A stretch of 64,000 bases of DNA from Akkermansiaceae bacterium UBA7331 (GTDB lineage: Bacteria > Verrucomicrobiota > Verrucomicrobiia > Verrucomicrobiales > Akkermansiaceae): assembly GCA_002471255.1 (NCBI GenBank), contig DKPP01000011.1:436922-500921 (forward strand), given 5' to 3'. Shown here one piece after another: positions 63,201-64,000 of the stretch; the stretch's first letter is position 1, and the number at the start of each line of letters is the position of its first letter. The position numbers were made by a program, and so were the translations under genes. Under the pieces are notes generated by a model that ran no database searches, was not told the origin of the DNA, and saw only the letters and a list, made by a program, of their open reading frames with translations.

Positions 63201-64000
63201 CTAATTTGATTTTTCAAAGTTCCATAGTTTTTGTGTATAGCCTTCTTTTAAATCTTTAGTGTGAGCTTTTACTTTTATTCGCCATGAGGAAGACTCTAAG
63301 GGTAAATTAAAAGGAATGGACGCTTTACCTTGTGCATCTGTTTGAATCTCGGAAGAAAAGAGCAAGGAATATCCCCAGTCATAGGGTGGGTATATGGGGG
63401 CATTAGGTAGATCCGGTGTGAGATTTCGCTTATCAAAGTTTCTTGGTTTGCTAGGGTAATGTCTGCCAATGTAAGGCATTTTTGATTTTTTATCTCTATT
63501 AATGTCACCACCATATGAATAAGAATCATTTAGGTGAGATTTGAAATATATTGGAATATAAGTGCGTAAACTAAACAGACTATATGATGTTATCGTTTTT
63601 ATGTCAGATGCACGGTTTACTTCCTCCCATACGGGAAACATCACATTAAAACTTCGTGATGGTTCGCCTTTGTCTAAATTGGCATCATAGATGCTAATGA
63701 ATAACTGAGCATTAGCTATAGGTTCTCCATTTTCACCTTGCACCTGAACATTTAAATGCCCTTTTTGAGGATTGTCCGTATCGGTAGTTATAGATGTCTC
63801 AATATCCAGATTTTTTAAATCGGGTAATATCCATATGCTTTTTTGTTGGGTATATCTCATTCGTTCATGGGCGTGTGCAGCCATCACTTCGAAATTAGGC
63901 CAATCAGATTTATCCGGTTTAATACGAATGATTTTATATCCTTTATCTATCGAATATGTTTGAGTCGTTTGCTTTTTTGTACCGGCTTTCATGTCAAACC
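63201..64000 (-). CDS. alpha-2-macroglobulin-like protein, 3' part (copy 1, partial)
   Basis: The frame enters from the window edge, so only about 265 C-terminal residues are visible; the ATG at 63990-63992 is internal. It reads through KAGTKKQTTQTYSIDKGYK, a bait-region-like SIYDANLDK, a segment that differs strongly from copy 2, and the A2M ending EIQTDAQGKASIPFNLPLESSSW. At 63205-63480 its DNA is roughly 88% identical to 59040-59330 by eye. It is the upstream member of a three-gene tandem array; the 115 bases to copy 2 contain no clear terminator. Confidence 0.8.
   Translation of the reverse strand, partial: FDMKAGTKKQTTQTYSIDKGYKIIRIKPDKSDWPNFEVMAAHAHERMRYTQQKSIWILPDLKNLDIETSITTDTDNPQKGHLNVQVQGENGEPIANAQLFISIYDANLDKGEPSRSFNVMFPVWEEVNRASDIKTITSYSLFSLRTYIPIYFKSHLNDSYSYGGDINRDKKSKMPYIGRHYPSKPRNFDKRNLTPDLPNAPIYPPYDWGYSLLFSSEIQTDAQGKASIPFNLPLESSSWRIKVKAHTKDLKEGYTQKLWNFEKSN

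Overview
The window looks like chromosomal DNA of a low-GC Gram-negative bacterium of the PVC group, most likely a host-associated member of Verrucomicrobiota. The evidence is a PEP-CTERM surface protein, an SLA1-homology (SHD1) domain on a metallopeptidase, cyclically permuted kelch mutarotases, a Tat-exported GH109 enzyme, lipid A-type acyltransferase chemistry, TolC- and HlyD-like envelope proteins, menaquinone synthesis (menB) and GTP-dependent PEP carboxykinase. Lineage is inferred from gene content only; no rRNA is present. Genes are densely packed on both strands. No gene-free stretch exceeds 300 bases; the longest are 43481-43720 (rpsA promoter and structured leader), 30724-30945 (tRNA-Gly promoter), 6398-6611 and 54924-55127. 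Most start codons lack a clear Shine-Dalgarno sequence. I saw no CRISPR array, transposase, phage gene or rRNA.

Layout. 1-5.6 kb: 3' end of gap, then pgk, a small unknown gene, an iron alcohol dehydrogenase, and a fused lipid A-type acyltransferase/GT9 glycosyltransferase followed by a charged exported protein. 5.6-10.7 kb: a PEP-CTERM protein and several exported or membrane proteins, including a TolC-like lipoprotein. 10.8-12.9 kb: menB, a tRNA-Phe/tRNA-Pro operon and a polytopic membrane protein. 13.1-23.4 kb: a same-strand glycan-foraging locus with a free kelch mutarotase, a kelch mutarotase fused to an MFS transporter, an SGNH esterase, a GH109 alpha-N-acetylgalactosaminidase, a catalytically degenerate SGNH paralogue, an SHD1-metallopeptidase and a GH95-like protein that lacks the family catalytic residues. 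It fits growth on host mucin-type glycans. mfd follows directly.

26.6-34.5 kb, mostly minus strand: three tandem TraB/GumN-like exported proteins, one of which has lost the conserved histidines; a CynX/NimT-type MFS transporter; tRNA-Gly; a small unknown gene; an exported alpha/beta hydrolase; and a protein made of two tandem TlpA thioredoxin units. 34.7-40.0 kb, plus strand: dapA, dapB, folK, panB, a TIM-barrel sugar isomerase-like gene, an M23 peptidase and a GNAT acetyltransferase. 40.0-43.5 kb: a MacAB/DevBCA-like exporter (adaptor, ATPase, permease) next to a small lipoprotein.

43.6-64 kb: rpsA, preceded by a leader whose three perfect helices are arranged as an enclosed pseudoknot, the best candidate here for an undescribed regulatory RNA; an M60-like exported metallopeptidase; a YeiH-family transporter; pckG; an exported amidase; recG; argB; corA; and three tandem alpha-2-macroglobulin-like genes, the last cut by the window edge. 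These stop after the A2M domain without a thioester region, and the two closest copies differ sharply in one short segment at about the position of the bait region.
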